From: Phycisphaeraceae bacterium
Lineage (GTDB): Bacteria > Planctomycetota > Phycisphaerae > Phycisphaerales > UBA1924
Length of the DNA stretch: 53,660 nucleotides
Assembly (NCBI GenBank): GCA_019636695.1
Contig: JAHBXD010000001.1
Location: forward strand, 1 to 53,660
Direction: 5' to 3'
This document shows, one piece after another, positions 1 through 8,798 of the stretch (position 1 is the first letter of the stretch; each line of letters opens with the position of its first letter). Both the position numbers and the translations under genes were made by a program. The notes below the pieces were generated by a model. It was not told where the DNA came from, made no database searches, and saw only the letters and a list, made by a program, of their open reading frames with translations.

Positions 1-1
1 G

Positions 2-862
2 GACAAAGCAATAACCAGTCATTCCGACGTAGCGCTTCCGCTGATCGTCTGTGTGCAGGGGTCGGGTTGTCAGTCGGTATTTCAGGAAGTGGATACTCCT
101 GACGGTCCTCGGATTGCCTCGGGTGGACCGGAAGCCACGATGCTGCGTCTGGTTCGTGACCGCGCGAGGATTCTCGTGGTCGAGAAAGTCGGTGTTACGT
201 TCCTGAAGCAGCCGTCACAGCCGGGGTCGGCGATGGAAGGATCTGACGAGTTTTGTCGTGAACACACGCTTGATCGCTGGACCGAAGCCGTGAGCGCCGC
301 GGTTCGGGCGGCACTGACTCTGCCGGGTATCGATGGGTCGCGCGTGCTTGCGCTCGGGCATTCGGAGGGCGCACAGGTCGTGTGTCATCTTGCCGCGGCA
401 GAAGAGCGGATTACGCATGTCGCGGCCTTGGCGGGCGCGGGACCGACGCAGTTGTTTGATCTGATCGAGCTGGCGCGTCGCGGCGATTTCGGTCCGCCGG
501 ATGGAGCACCGGACGAGCGAGCGGCGTGGGTGATTGACGGCTGGCGAGAGGTTCAGGCTGATCCTGATGCCGAGGATCGATTCTGGCTCGGGCACCCGCA
601 TCGACGGTGGTCGAGTTTTCTTTCGACGTCGCCGATCGAGGCGCTGCATCGTACGAAGGCCAGGGTCTTTCTGGCTCAGGGCACGGCCGATCGTGCAACC
701 ATCGTCACGGCGAGCGATATGGCGTATGCCGAACTGCTGGCCCGAGGCCGAGATGTGACGTATATGCGTGTCGAAGGCGGCGATCACGGGTTCTTTACGC
801 CCGGGGATACCCAGGGATGGCGCCGCGTTCACGAGGCCGCTGCCGCGTGGTTTCTGCCGTGA
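2..862 (+). CDS. alpha/beta hydrolase, 5'-truncated by the window edge
   Basis: The reading frame is open back to base 2 and already inside the fold (LPLIVCVQGSGCQ), so the true start is upstream of the window. The serine-hydrolase nucleophile elbow GHSEGAQ, a late acid-bearing strand (AQGTADRA) and a C-terminal histidine (GGDHGFF) appear in the order of an alpha/beta hydrolase triad. The overall look is of the prolyl-oligopeptidase/acyl-CoA-thioesterase (dienelactone hydrolase-like) group. It ends 51 bp before the thiolase and may be co-transcribed with it. The substrate cannot be read from the sequence; an ester or thioester is the general expectation. Confidence 0.75.
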   Translation, partial: DKAITSHSDVALPLIVCVQGSGCQSVFQEVDTPDGPRIASGGPEATMLRLVRDRARILVVEKVGVTFLKQPSQPGSAMEGSDEFCREHTLDRWTEAVSAAVRAALTLPGIDGSRVLALGHSEGAQVVCHLAAAEERITHVAALAGAGPTQLFDLIELARRGDFGPPDGAPDERAAWVIDGWREVQADPDAEDRFWLGHPHRRWSSFLSTSPIEALHRTKARVFLAQGTADRATIVTASDMAYAELLARGRDVTYMRVEGGDHGFFTPGDTQGWRRVHEAAAAWFLP

Positions 863-913
863 TCGAGCCGCGAAGTCGGACCGTTGCGACCGAACCATCC
901 ATACACTCTGGGC

Positions 914-2119
914 ATGCCCAGACGAGCCGCAGTGATCGCCGCAGTTCGAACTCCTGTAGGAAGGTATGGAGGGGCACTTTCGGCCGTCCGTCCCGATGAT
1001 CTTGCGGCCCATGTCATCCGGGTTGCGGTAAGCAGTGCAGGCATCGATCCTTCACTGGTTGATGATGTCTACTTCGGTGCAGCCAATCAGGCGGGCGAAG
1101 ACAACCGGAATGTCGCCCGAATGGCTGCCTTGCTCGCAGGCCTGCCTGAGACCGTTCCGGGTGTGACCGTCAATCGCTTGTGCGCATCGGGTTTGGAGGC
1201 GGTGCACATTGCCGCACGCATGATCGAGGCCGGACACGGTGAGGTGTTGATTGCGGGTGGTGTCGAGTCGATGAGCCGGGCGCCTTATGTGCTTTCGAAG
1301 AGTGATGCGGCTTTTAGCCGAGGGCAGGAACTTTACGACACGACGATCGGCTGGCGATTCGTCAACCCGCGGCTCGCCAAGGTGCACAACCCCTATGCCA
1401 TGGGTGAGACGGCGGAGAACGTTGCTCGTCGTTACGGGGTGAGCCGCCAAGAGCAGGATCGTTACGCGGTGCAGAGTCATCGGCGATGGGCAGCCGCGCA
1501 CAAGGCCGGGCGGTTTGCAGTTGAGTCAGCGCCTGTTGAAATTCCGCAGCGGAAAGGCGAGCCGATCGTCGTGGATACGGATGAGCATCCGCGTCCGGAT
1601 ACGACGCTCGAACAGCTGGCGAAGCTTCGCCCGGCATTTTCAACGGATGAATCGGCGACCGTGACCGCGGGGAACTCGTCGGGCGTGAATGACGGCGCCG
1701 CGGCACTCGTGCTGGTCGAAGCCGAGCGTGCTAAGTCGCTCGGCTTCGAACCGATCGCGTTTGTCGGCCCGAGCGCGTCGGCGGGCGTTGACCCCGCTTG
1801 CATGGGCATCGGGCCGGTGCCGGCCATACGCAAGGTTCTGGAGCGAGCCAAACTCACGCTCGGCGATATCGGATTGGTCGAGTTGAACGAAGCCTTCGCC
1901 GCCCAGACGGTCGCGTGCCTTCGGGAACTCAGGCTGGATGAAGAGCGTGTGAATGTTCAAGGTGGGGCGATTGCGATCGGGCATCCACTCGGGTGCAGCG
2001 GCGCGCGGATGGCGACGACGCTCGTGCACCAGATGCGTGCGGCGGGGATTGAACGAGGAATTGCATCGCTTTGCGTGGGCGTGGGGCAGGGTCTGGCGAC
2101 CGTTTTTGAACGTGCGTAG
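914..2119 (+). CDS. thiolase (acetyl-CoA acyltransferase, 3-oxoacyl-CoA thiolase type)
   Basis: This 401-residue protein has a full thiolase layout: nucleophile Cys90 in NRLCASGLEAV, NEAFA at 325-329, His357 in GHPLGCSGAR and the second catalytic Cys387 in SLCVGVGQG. The reaction is CoA-dependent cleavage of a 3-oxoacyl-CoA to acetyl-CoA and a shortened acyl-CoA, or the reverse condensation. I chose the ATG at 914 because the conserved N-terminus (RRAAVIAAVRTPVGRYGG) begins there; an in-frame ATG 30 bp upstream adds unconserved residues. It resembles 3-oxoadipyl-CoA and acetyl-CoA thiolases. The nearby CoA-transferase and aminotransferase suggest it finishes the pathway encoded on the opposite strand, although a secreted-protein gene intervenes. 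Confidence 0.93.
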   Translation: MPRRAAVIAAVRTPVGRYGGALSAVRPDDLAAHVIRVAVSSAGIDPSLVDDVYFGAANQAGEDNRNVARMAALLAGLPETVPGVTVNRLCASGLEAVHIAARMIEAGHGEVLIAGGVESMSRAPYVLSKSDAAFSRGQELYDTTIGWRFVNPRLAKVHNPYAMGETAENVARRYGVSRQEQDRYAVQSHRRWAAAHKAGRFAVESAPVEIPQRKGEPIVVDTDEHPRPDTTLEQLAKLRPAFSTDESATVTAGNSSGVNDGAAALVLVEAERAKSLGFEPIAFVGPSASAGVDPACMGIGPVPAIRKVLERAKLTLGDIGLVELNEAFAAQTVACLRELRLDEERVNVQGGAIAIGHPLGCSGARMATTLVHQMRAAGIERGIASLCVGVGQGLATVFERA

Positions 2120-2746
2120 GCGCCATGCTCACCCGGGTTACTTATATGAGAATAGCCTTTCTGGGTTCGTGTTGTCGTTGACGAGCACGCCAGTATTAGT
2201 GCTTGCACGCCATTGGACATGAACATGTGAACACGCTGATGCAGCGGTTTCCATGGAAGCAGGCTCGCGGATGTGCAGGGAGAGGGTGTTCCGATCGTCT
2301 GAGGATCGGATTCCACAATCTAAAGCCCATTGTGTATGCAGGGGATCGGCACCTTGCCAGCACGACGGCACCCTTGCTCTCAGGCGACATCAGGTGCAGG
2401 CATCACGATCGGCGGACCGCTGAGCGGTGGATCGAGCGCGGCATGGCGAGACCTCGGAACGAGCGGGTCAAGATGTTCCGATATTCTGATATCATCGATC
2501 AATCGCACGCTTCTGAACATGCAAACTTATGCCAAATATCAGTTCTCATCGTCGGTGCGGGCCGCTGAATCGTGATATCCGTGGAACCCGGTCGAGATGC
2601 CGGGTACTTCAGAATGGGGGCAAACTTCTGGGGATTTCCCTTGACACATGGCGCAGCATCGGCACATTGAAGTAGCCCCGATGTTCGCTCAGGTGCCGAC
2701 AACACGAGTGGGGCTGTCACAATGGTGCTTACGGAGGCAAGGGACG
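2120..2746. other. intergenic stretch with no recognisable gene
   Basis: About 630 bases between the thiolase and the secreted protein. Short frames exist, but none has family motifs or a convincing ribosome site. A TTGACA hexamer at 2641-2646 could be a -35 element for the downstream gene, but the matching -10 is weak. No tRNA or repeat was seen. Confidence 0.5.
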
Positions 2747-3391
2747 ATGAAAAATATATCGCACGCCGCGTTCGCTTTCCTGGCCATGACTGGTTCGGCA
2801 TCCGCCGATGTGTTTTTCGATTTCTCGGCGAGCGGTCATGGTTTTACATCGGCGGGGAGTCCATCATGGGTTTGGGGCGGTGCATACCCAGCGCCTGGGG
2901 GCGTGGCATGGTCCACCCCAGGCGGAATCAGCACTGCCAACACGTTGACCTCGCCAGTGCTCACGGTCACGACGGCAGGCTTCATCACGGGCTCGTTTAC
3001 CCATCGCTACAACTTCGAAGATCGTTTTGACAGCGGCGTCATCAAATTCCAGCGGAACGATGAGGGGATCCATGTCATTCCGGCCAGCCTGATGCCCATG
3101 AACCCGCCGACCGGGTCGGCAGACCGCTTCACCGGCACCAGCCCCGGGTGGATTGATCCGGGGTACATCACCACCACCTTTACACTCGGCGCTGCGGTTT
3201 TCGGTCCCGCGCTGTTTGAGGTCGGTGATCGGGTCATTTTTCAGTTCAACGCAGGGTGGGACCATGTCACCACGTGGGACGCGCCCAATTGGCAGATCGG
3301 TTCGTTACGCCTTTCGAACGTCGTGCCCTCGCCGGGCGGTGCAGCGTTGCTTGGCCTCGCCGGAGTGCTGGCGGGCCGACGTCGGCGCTAA
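2747..3391 (+). CDS. secreted protein with PEP-CTERM-like sorting tail
   Basis: The 214-residue product begins with a signal peptide (MKNISHAAFAFLAMTGSASA) and ends with a Pro-containing motif, a hydrophobic segment and an Arg run (VVPSPGGAALLGLAGVLAGR then RRR). That is the PEP-CTERM/exosortase-type architecture common in planctomycetes. The ATG at 2747 is chosen because GGAGG lies about 10 bases upstream and the signal peptide starts there; an in-frame upstream ATG at 2648 adds a non-signal extension. The body is rich in Gly, Ser, Thr and aromatics, as in extracellular beta-rich proteins. I recognise no catalytic domain. It is probably exported and anchored or released through an exosortase-like system. 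Confidence 0.8.
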   Translation: MKNISHAAFAFLAMTGSASADVFFDFSASGHGFTSAGSPSWVWGGAYPAPGGVAWSTPGGISTANTLTSPVLTVTTAGFITGSFTHRYNFEDRFDSGVIKFQRNDEGIHVIPASLMPMNPPTGSADRFTGTSPGWIDPGYITTTFTLGAAVFGPALFEVGDRVIFQFNAGWDHVTTWDAPNWQIGSLRLSNVVPSPGGAALLGLAGVLAGRRRR

Positions 3392-3607
3392 GCGCGTAGA
3401 CGCCGATATGGAATCGCACACATCTCGGGCATCAATGCGCCCGGTGCATGCTGCGGAGTTCTCGTCGTATCCATGCTTGGGTTGAGGTATGTGGGTTGAG
3501 GTAAGGGCTGCACCGATCGGCGCACGACACGCAATGGCACGGGAAGAGGAGTTGAAGGGCGTGAAGCCGAATTTCCAGCGGGTTAAAAGAACGTACTTGC
3601 GTGACGC

Positions 3608-4957
3608 TTAGTCCATGGCAGCCAGTTTATCGAAGCCGGAGTGGAACGCTTCCACAAGGGTGTCGATTTCGGCTTCGGCCATCGGTGTAGAGAGCGTGGC
3701 CGAGCCACTGTTGATGAGGATGAAGCCGAGTTCAAAGAGATGCTCGAGGAGCACCTTAAGGCGCTGATTTTCAGCGGGCGTCGCGTGGGCTTCGCGGAAG
3801 TCGCTCGGGACATTCGGCTTCATGTGCACGCGGAACATGGAACCGTAGCCGGCCACGCTGGCGGACACGCCAGTGGCGCGTATGGCCCGATTGATGCCGG
3901 CTCTTGCACGATCAGCCATGGTGTTCAGGCGAGTGACTGCCGCAGGATCGAAGAGCTCCATCGCGGTGAGCCCTGCGGTCATGGAGATCGGGTTTGCCGA
4001 GAAGGTGCCGGAGTGGGGGAAACGCACGGTGGAGGCATGCGGATTGAGGACATCCATGATGTCGGCGCGGCCTGCGACGGCACCGATGGGGAACCCCCCG
4101 CCGATGATCTTGCCGAGTGCGGTCAGGTCCGGGGTGACACCGTAGCGTGTCTGAAGCCCGCCGTATTCCGAGCGGAAGGTGATGACTTCGTCTAGCACAA
4201 GAAGGACGCCGTGGCGAGCTGTCCACTCACGTATCGCGGCGACGAACTCGGGGTTCGCGGGGTGCAGGCCGATGCGGTGCGGCATCAGGTCCAGCAGCAC
4301 GCAGGCGAGCCTGTCTCTGTGTGCATCGAGGATTGCCAGCGTGCGATCGACGTCGTTGAAAGGCACGATCGCCACTTCATCAAGCACGGATAGCGGTGTT
4401 CCGTAGACAAGGGGAACAGGGTTTGGACGATCGATGGGACCCCAATCGGCTGGTGAGGGGGACTGGCTGACCTCGGCATAGTCGTAGATCCCGTGGTAAG
4501 CGCCCTCGGCTTTAGCGATCATGGATCTGCCGGTAAACGCGCGCGCGGCTTTCAAGGCGACCATGATGGCCTCGGTGCCCGAGTTGACAAAACGCATTTT
4601 CTCAAAGTTCGGGTTTCGAGCCCGAAGGTGCTCGGCAAAGCGGACTTCGACCTCCGTCGCCAGGGTAAATGCCGTGCCGCGACCAAGTTGTTCGATGACG
4701 GCCTGCATCACCTGCGGGCAGGCATGACCGTGGATGAGTGAAGCCATGTTGTTGGCGAAGTCGATGCGGGTGACGCCTTCGATGTCGACGACGCGGTAGC
4801 CTTGTGCATGGTCGGCGTAAACCGGGTGTGGATCTCGCAGCACGGCGTTGCGGCTGACGCCGCCGGGAAGCAGGTTTCGTGCACGAGAAAAGAGCTCGGC
4901 GCTGCGTGTTGTGGTGGTTTGTGCCGATGAGCCTGAGAATGACATCTTGAGATCCAT
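3608..4957 (-). CDS. class III PLP aminotransferase, GSAM-like, possible beta-amino-acid transaminase
   Basis: A 449-residue fold-type I PLP enzyme. NSGTEA (125-130), LDEV with Asp256, and the Schiff-base Lys283 in ALGKIIGGG match the glutamate-1-semialdehyde aminomutase/class III aminotransferase group. A housekeeping heme GSAM is unlikely because the gene closes an operon with CoA-transferase subunits and a KamA-like aminomutase. Known beta-phenylalanine aminotransferases belong to this same GSAM-like branch, so a beta-amino acid to 3-oxo acid transamination fits the context; that is inference. It starts 8 bases after the CoA-transferase B stop, consistent with one transcript. ATG codons at 4957 and 4945 are both possible starts. 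Confidence 0.85.
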   Translation of the reverse strand: MDLKMSFSGSSAQTTTTRSAELFSRARNLLPGGVSRNAVLRDPHPVYADHAQGYRVVDIEGVTRIDFANNMASLIHGHACPQVMQAVIEQLGRGTAFTLATEVEVRFAEHLRARNPNFEKMRFVNSGTEAIMVALKAARAFTGRSMIAKAEGAYHGIYDYAEVSQSPSPADWGPIDRPNPVPLVYGTPLSVLDEVAIVPFNDVDRTLAILDAHRDRLACVLLDLMPHRIGLHPANPEFVAAIREWTARHGVLLVLDEVITFRSEYGGLQTRYGVTPDLTALGKIIGGGFPIGAVAGRADIMDVLNPHASTVRFPHSGTFSANPISMTAGLTAMELFDPAAVTRLNTMADRARAGINRAIRATGVSASVAGYGSMFRVHMKPNVPSDFREAHATPAENQRLKVLLEHLFELGFILINSGSATLSTPMAEAEIDTLVEAFHSGFDKLAAMD

Positions 4958-4965
4958 CCGGCGAG

Positions 4966-5622
4966 CTACATGATGGGCAACAGCGGCGCGCCGGTGCGCT
5001 GTTGCACGTCGTCGAGGGTTATACCCGGGGCGAGTTCGACAAGCCTGAATCCTTCAGGGGTGACATCGATCACCGCCATTTCGGTATAAATTCGATCAAC
5101 GACACCCTGCCCCGTCAGCGGCAGCGTGCAGGTGGCAACGAGTTTGGGCTGGCCGTCTTTCGTGCAGTGCGTAGTGACGACGTACACCCGCTTGACGCCG
5201 GCGCAGAGATCCATCGCGCCCCCGACCGCTGGTATGGCATCGGGTTCGCCGGTGGACCAGTTGGCAAGGTCGCCGTTATGCGCCACCTGGAGAGCGCCGA
5301 GCACGCTGACATCGATATGCCCGCCTCGGATCATCGCGAAACTGTCGGCGTGGTGAAAATAGGCCGCCCCGGGAAGCGCGGTGACCTGTCGTTTGCCTGC
5401 ATTGATGAGTTCGGGGTCGCCTTGCCCCGCCGCGGGCGGCGGTCCCATGCCGATCATGCCGTTTTCGGTGTGGTAGATGACCGTGCGATCTTCGGGAACA
5501 AAGCTCGCAATCAGCTCAGGGATGCCGATGCCGAGGTTGACGTAGGAGCCATTGGGGATATCCATCGCTACGCGCTGGGCCATCTGCTCACGCGTCCATC
5601 CGTTCGAGGCGGCCTTAGTCAT
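4966..5622 (-). CDS. scoB: 3-oxoacid CoA-transferase subunit B
   Basis: The 218-residue beta subunit of a family I CoA-transferase. It has the glycine-rich NLGIGIPELI segment and the catalytic glutamate Glu53 in HTENGMIGMG, which forms the glutamyl-CoA intermediate in this family. Length and motifs match ScoB/PcaJ/AtoA proteins. It overlaps subunit A by 4 bases (ATGA), so the two are translationally coupled and should form the usual heteromer. The expected role is transfer of CoA from succinyl-CoA or acetyl-CoA to a 3-oxo acid. The particular acid cannot be told from sequence; the neighbours suggest one made by transamination. Confidence 0.9.
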   Translation of the reverse strand: MTKAASNGWTREQMAQRVAMDIPNGSYVNLGIGIPELIASFVPEDRTVIYHTENGMIGMGPPPAAGQGDPELINAGKRQVTALPGAAYFHHADSFAMIRGGHIDVSVLGALQVAHNGDLANWSTGEPDAIPAVGGAMDLCAGVKRVYVVTTHCTKDGQPKLVATCTLPLTGQGVVDRIYTEMAVIDVTPEGFRLVELAPGITLDDVQQRTGAPLLPIM

Positions 5623-6329
5623 GGGTAGGTCGCTCCAGCTTTGATCAGTTCGGATTCGTGCGCTGGGAGTGCGACTTCGACGACGCGCTGAACGAAGATA
5701 CCGGGCGTGACGACGGTCTCCGGATCAATCTCGCCTGCCGGGACGACACGCTGTGCCTGAACGATGGTGATTTCCGCCGCCATCGCCATGATCGGGCCGA
5801 AGTTGCGCGCTGTCTTGTTGTAGACGACATTGCCATGGGTGTCCGCGGCTCTTCCTTTGATGAGTGCAAAGTCGGCGCGGAGGGCATGTTCGAGAATGTA
5901 GGGGCGTCCGTTGAAGGTCCGAACTTCCTTCCCTTCGGCGAGTGGCGTGCCGACCGCCGTGGGTGTATAGAACCCCGGGATGCCCGCGCCGCCGGCGCGG
6001 ATGCGTTCGGCGAGTGTGCCTTGCGGGGTCAGTTCAAGCTCGCATTTCCCCGCGCGGTAAAGCTCGGGGAAGACAGTCGAGTTGGCGGTTCGGGGGAACG
6101 AGCAGATGATCTTGCGAACGCGACCAGCCTTGAAGAGCGCTGCCAAACCCACTTCGCCGCTGCCGCAGTTATTGCTGACGACGGTCAGATCGCGAGCGCC
6201 TTGGTCGATGAGAGCATGGATTAGTTCGATCGGACTGCCGGACTCGCCGAACCCGCCGACCATGACCACGGCGCCATTGAAGACATCCGCGACGGCTTCG
6301 TGCACATTGGGATAGAACTTCTGAAGCAT
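5619..6329 (-). CDS. scoA: 3-oxoacid CoA-transferase subunit A
   Basis: The 236-residue alpha subunit of a family I CoA-transferase. The signature GGFGESGSP lies near residue 26, followed by TVVSNNCGSGEVGLAAL and a DTHGNVVYNKTARNFGP stretch typical of ScoA/PcaI/AtoD. It precedes subunit B with a 4-base overlap and follows the aminomutase by 31 bases, so the set reads as one leftward operon. The ATG at 6329 begins the conserved N-terminal helix (MLQKFYPNVHEAVADVFNG). Substrate specificity is not deducible. A 3-oxoadipate role is possible but unsupported, because no aromatic-degradation genes are nearby. Confidence 0.9.
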   Translation of the reverse strand: MLQKFYPNVHEAVADVFNGAVVMVGGFGESGSPIELIHALIDQGARDLTVVSNNCGSGEVGLAALFKAGRVRKIICSFPRTANSTVFPELYRAGKCELELTPQGTLAERIRAGGAGIPGFYTPTAVGTPLAEGKEVRTFNGRPYILEHALRADFALIKGRAADTHGNVVYNKTARNFGPIMAMAAEITIVQAQRVVPAGEIDPETVVTPGIFVQRVVEVALPAHESELIKAGATYP

Positions 6330-6360
6330 GCTCGTGCCTGTGTATCAACGGCTCTCGCAC

Positions 6361-7812
6361 TTATGCGCAACCCGTCCGAGCGACCGGCATGGAGGAGATC
6401 GGCGAAAACGAAGGCTTGGTGACACGGTTGTACGAATACAGGCCCGCTTCGTCGAAAAGCACACGGTCTTCGTATCCATCGAACCACAGGGCATCGGGGT
6501 TACGCCCGACGATGCAAACTTTGCCGGCGTCAGGGGCGGACCCGGCGTTCCGGAGAATCTTGAAGATGACGACGCCGTTTTCGGAACCTTTCAATCCCTG
6601 GATGGGCTTGTTCGTCACTGCGGCGACCTCAGTCTTGCCTTTGTAATGGGTGATCGAGAGCCTGGCGTGCTTTTCCACACCGCTGAGGCCCTTCTGTGAT
6701 TCGTTGAGAATGTGCCAGGCGCGTTCGATGGGAATGTTGAAGGCTTTATACGCGACGATGTCGCGACCGCAGAAGAAATAATGATTTTCTCCGCCGATGC
6801 GTTTGAACTCGCGTTGTAGGATTCGCAGGGCATCGGGGTCATCGTTGATTCCGCGAATGATCGGGGCCTGGTTCTCAACGGTCAGCCAGCCGCGAGAGAC
6901 CAGCCCGCGCATGGCTTCACCCGTGTCCGGTGTCCATTGCTTGAAGCCCTGGGCATCTTCGACGTAGTTCCCTTCGTCATCTTTCTGCAGGAACTCGTCA
7001 GGATGCTCGAAGTGCAGCATCATGTGCAGGCCGACCTGCGGGTAGGTTTCGTGGAAGCGATCGAGCATGCCGAGGAAAGTACTGTCAAAACGCTTCGGGT
7101 AGAAGGCCATCTCCTTGGTGCCGATGCGGATGGATTCAACTCCGGCTTCGGCAAGGGCAGCAAGCCACGCCGCGATCTTGCGGTTGTTGAGCACCATGGG
7201 GTCGCCGCCGCTGAGCAGAATCTCGCGCAGCTTTTCGCGGCCGGTCTCCGGGTGCAACCCTCCGTTGGCTGCAACAAGCTCGTTGTGTGCCTTGATATAG
7301 GCCACGACTTCGGGGATCTGTGCGAGACCCTTTTTGGCGACCGTGCCATCCTGCCGCTTGATCTCCTTTCGAGCGATCAGTTCCTCGCGATAACAGAAGC
7401 GGCAGTGGGCTGAGCAAGTGGAGATGACATACATCAGCCCCATTTCATATTTGTGCAGCAGGCCTTCCACGGGGCTGTAATCCATCTGGTTGCCGGGATC
7501 CTCCGATCCTGCGAGGTCAATCGTCTCATCGGGGCTGGCCTTGACGAGACGTTGCAGCGAAGGGCTTCGCCGGGCGAGTTCGTAGTAATGGCGCGTCACT
7601 TTCACAGGCATGCGTGCCTCGACATCGCGCTCGGTTCCCTTGAGCACCCGGAGTCGTACAACTTCATCAGGGCTGTAGAAGTCCAGCATGTCCTGGGGCG
7701 CTTTCTCGTCGAAGAAAGGCGCCAGTCCGTTGATGATCTCGCGCTTGTAGGTCGGATCCTCCACGGTGTTCAGAAATGCCAGCTCTCGGGATGTCGGGGT
7801 GTATTCGGTCAT
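6361..7812 (-). CDS. KamA-family radical SAM aminomutase, substrate uncertain
   Basis: A 483-residue protein of the lysine 2,3-aminomutase family. The radical-SAM cluster motif CSAHCRFC supplies Cys133, Cys137 and Cys140. LLSGGDP (199-205) and a C-terminal GKT with Lys393, the likely PLP lysine, follow in the right order. The family uses SAM, a 4Fe-4S cluster and PLP to shift an amino group from C2 to C3. True lysine enzymes carry DAPGGGGK before the PLP lysine, the Asp binding the substrate's epsilon-amine; here that segment reads SITHYKGK with no acid. Lysine is therefore doubtful and another amino acid is likely. It is the first gene of the leftward operon and is divergent from an RpiR regulator. 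Confidence 0.85.
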   Translation of the reverse strand: MTEYTPTSRELAFLNTVEDPTYKREIINGLAPFFDEKAPQDMLDFYSPDEVVRLRVLKGTERDVEARMPVKVTRHYYELARRSPSLQRLVKASPDETIDLAGSEDPGNQMDYSPVEGLLHKYEMGLMYVISTCSAHCRFCYREELIARKEIKRQDGTVAKKGLAQIPEVVAYIKAHNELVAANGGLHPETGREKLREILLSGGDPMVLNNRKIAAWLAALAEAGVESIRIGTKEMAFYPKRFDSTFLGMLDRFHETYPQVGLHMMLHFEHPDEFLQKDDEGNYVEDAQGFKQWTPDTGEAMRGLVSRGWLTVENQAPIIRGINDDPDALRILQREFKRIGGENHYFFCGRDIVAYKAFNIPIERAWHILNESQKGLSGVEKHARLSITHYKGKTEVAAVTNKPIQGLKGSENGVVIFKILRNAGSAPDAGKVCIVGRNPDALWFDGYEDRVLFDEAGLYSYNRVTKPSFSPISSMPVARTGCA

Positions 7813-7914
7813 GCTGGTGCAGCTCCGTGCTTGATGCAGGCGGGTCAGCGATCTGGAACAGAGTGTACAATATCACCGTCGGATCGCAACAGAATGAACA
7901 ATTGGGAGGCTGAC
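7813..7914. promoter_or_regulatory. divergent promoter region between the aminomutase operon and the RpiR regulator
   Basis: This 102-base gap separates the two divergent starts, so both promoters must sit here or overlap the coding ends. TACAAT at 7866-7871 is a plausible -10 for the rightward regulator. A clear Shine-Dalgarno GGGAGG (7904-7909) lies 5 bases before the GTG at 7915. No strong operator palindrome is obvious. Confidence 0.45.
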
Positions 7915-8793
7915 GTGTCGATCCAAGACCTTATCGCCTCCAAGAGTGCAAGCCTAACGCAAACTGATCGCAGGATCGCGCAAGTTGTTCTGGGTAATCC
8001 TACCCAGATCGCATTCAGCACGGTCGCGGACCTCGCGCGGCAGGCACGGACCAGTCGACCTTCGGTGGTACGCTTTGCAATGAAGCTTGGTTTTGAGGGA
8101 TACAGCGAACTTCAAGCTTGGATTCGCGAAGAAGTTGCTCGTCAACTCGCCATCCCCAGCCTGCGAATCCGCAGACGTGAACCCCAAGGCCTGATTCGCG
8201 GTGACATCGAGAAATCGGTCGCGGCAGCTTTTGAGGCCCTTGCAGATGCAAGGATCGGAACGCTTACAGCACCAGTGATCGCCGCACGAAATGTTTGGAT
8301 TTTATCTGGTGAAACCTCTATGGCAGGTGCATATGTGCTGCACAGTGGGCTGTCGATGCTCCGGCCAGGGGTTCACCTGGTGCTTGAACATTCCGCAGGA
8401 AGAGATCTTTGTGGTGCATCGGCTGAGGATGCGGCGGTGATTTTCGACTTTGCCAGGTATCGGAAGACACCGATTACCGCCGCGAAAGCTCTCACGGAAA
8501 TGGGGGTCCAGTTGGTAGCGATCACAGACGGGCCGCTGTCGCCGTTGGCCACCCTGACACCGAACTGGTGCGCGTTGAAGATCCCGGCGGTGGGGCCGTT
8601 TGATAGCGCGGTGCCGCCGGTGATCGCGGCGGAGCTGCTGGTTGCACGAATCGCGTTTGAACTCGGCGACGCGGCCCGGGAGCGGATCGATCGCCTCGAG
8701 TCGCTCTGGCAGCGCATCGAGACATTTCTGGAGTACATGCCCCGGCACGAGCGATTCGGTCACAGTGGAGACCGAGCTACCGAGAATTGGTAG
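7915..8793 (+). CDS. RpiR-family transcriptional regulator (HTH plus SIS domain)
   Basis: The N-terminal helix-turn-helix (LTQTDRRIAQVVLGNP, then TVADLARQARTSRPSVVRF) is the RpiR/HTH_6 pattern. The rest (about residues 110-260) looks like a SIS sugar-isomerase-type ligand domain. The GTG at 7915 is preferred over the in-frame ATG at 7894: GGGAGG sits 5 bases upstream and the family N-terminus (SIQDLIASKSASLTQTD) starts there. Divergence from the aminomutase operon makes it the natural local regulator. RpiR proteins usually sense phosphosugars, but some regulate amino-acid or CoA metabolism. The last residues (about 283-293) abut foreign integrase DNA, so the original C-terminus may have been altered. 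Confidence 0.85.
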   Translation: MSIQDLIASKSASLTQTDRRIAQVVLGNPTQIAFSTVADLARQARTSRPSVVRFAMKLGFEGYSELQAWIREEVARQLAIPSLRIRRREPQGLIRGDIEKSVAAAFEALADARIGTLTAPVIAARNVWILSGETSMAGAYVLHSGLSMLRPGVHLVLEHSAGRDLCGASAEDAAVIFDFARYRKTPITAAKALTEMGVQLVAITDGPLSPLATLTPNWCALKIPAVGPFDSAVPPVIAAELLVARIAFELGDAARERIDRLESLWQRIETFLEYMPRHERFGHSGDRATENW

Positions 8794-8798
8794 CGGTT

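Noticed and set aside
3608..4957. Housekeeping glutamate-1-semialdehyde aminomutase (hemL)
   Set aside because: The operon context is CoA-transferase and aminomutase with no other heme genes; GSAM-like transaminases of other function share the fold.
6361..7812. Annotation as true lysine 2,3-aminomutase for beta-lysine osmolyte synthesis
   Set aside because: The lysine-binding DAPGGGGK signature is missing and no beta-lysine acetyltransferase (ablB) is adjacent; CoA-transferase genes point to catabolism instead.
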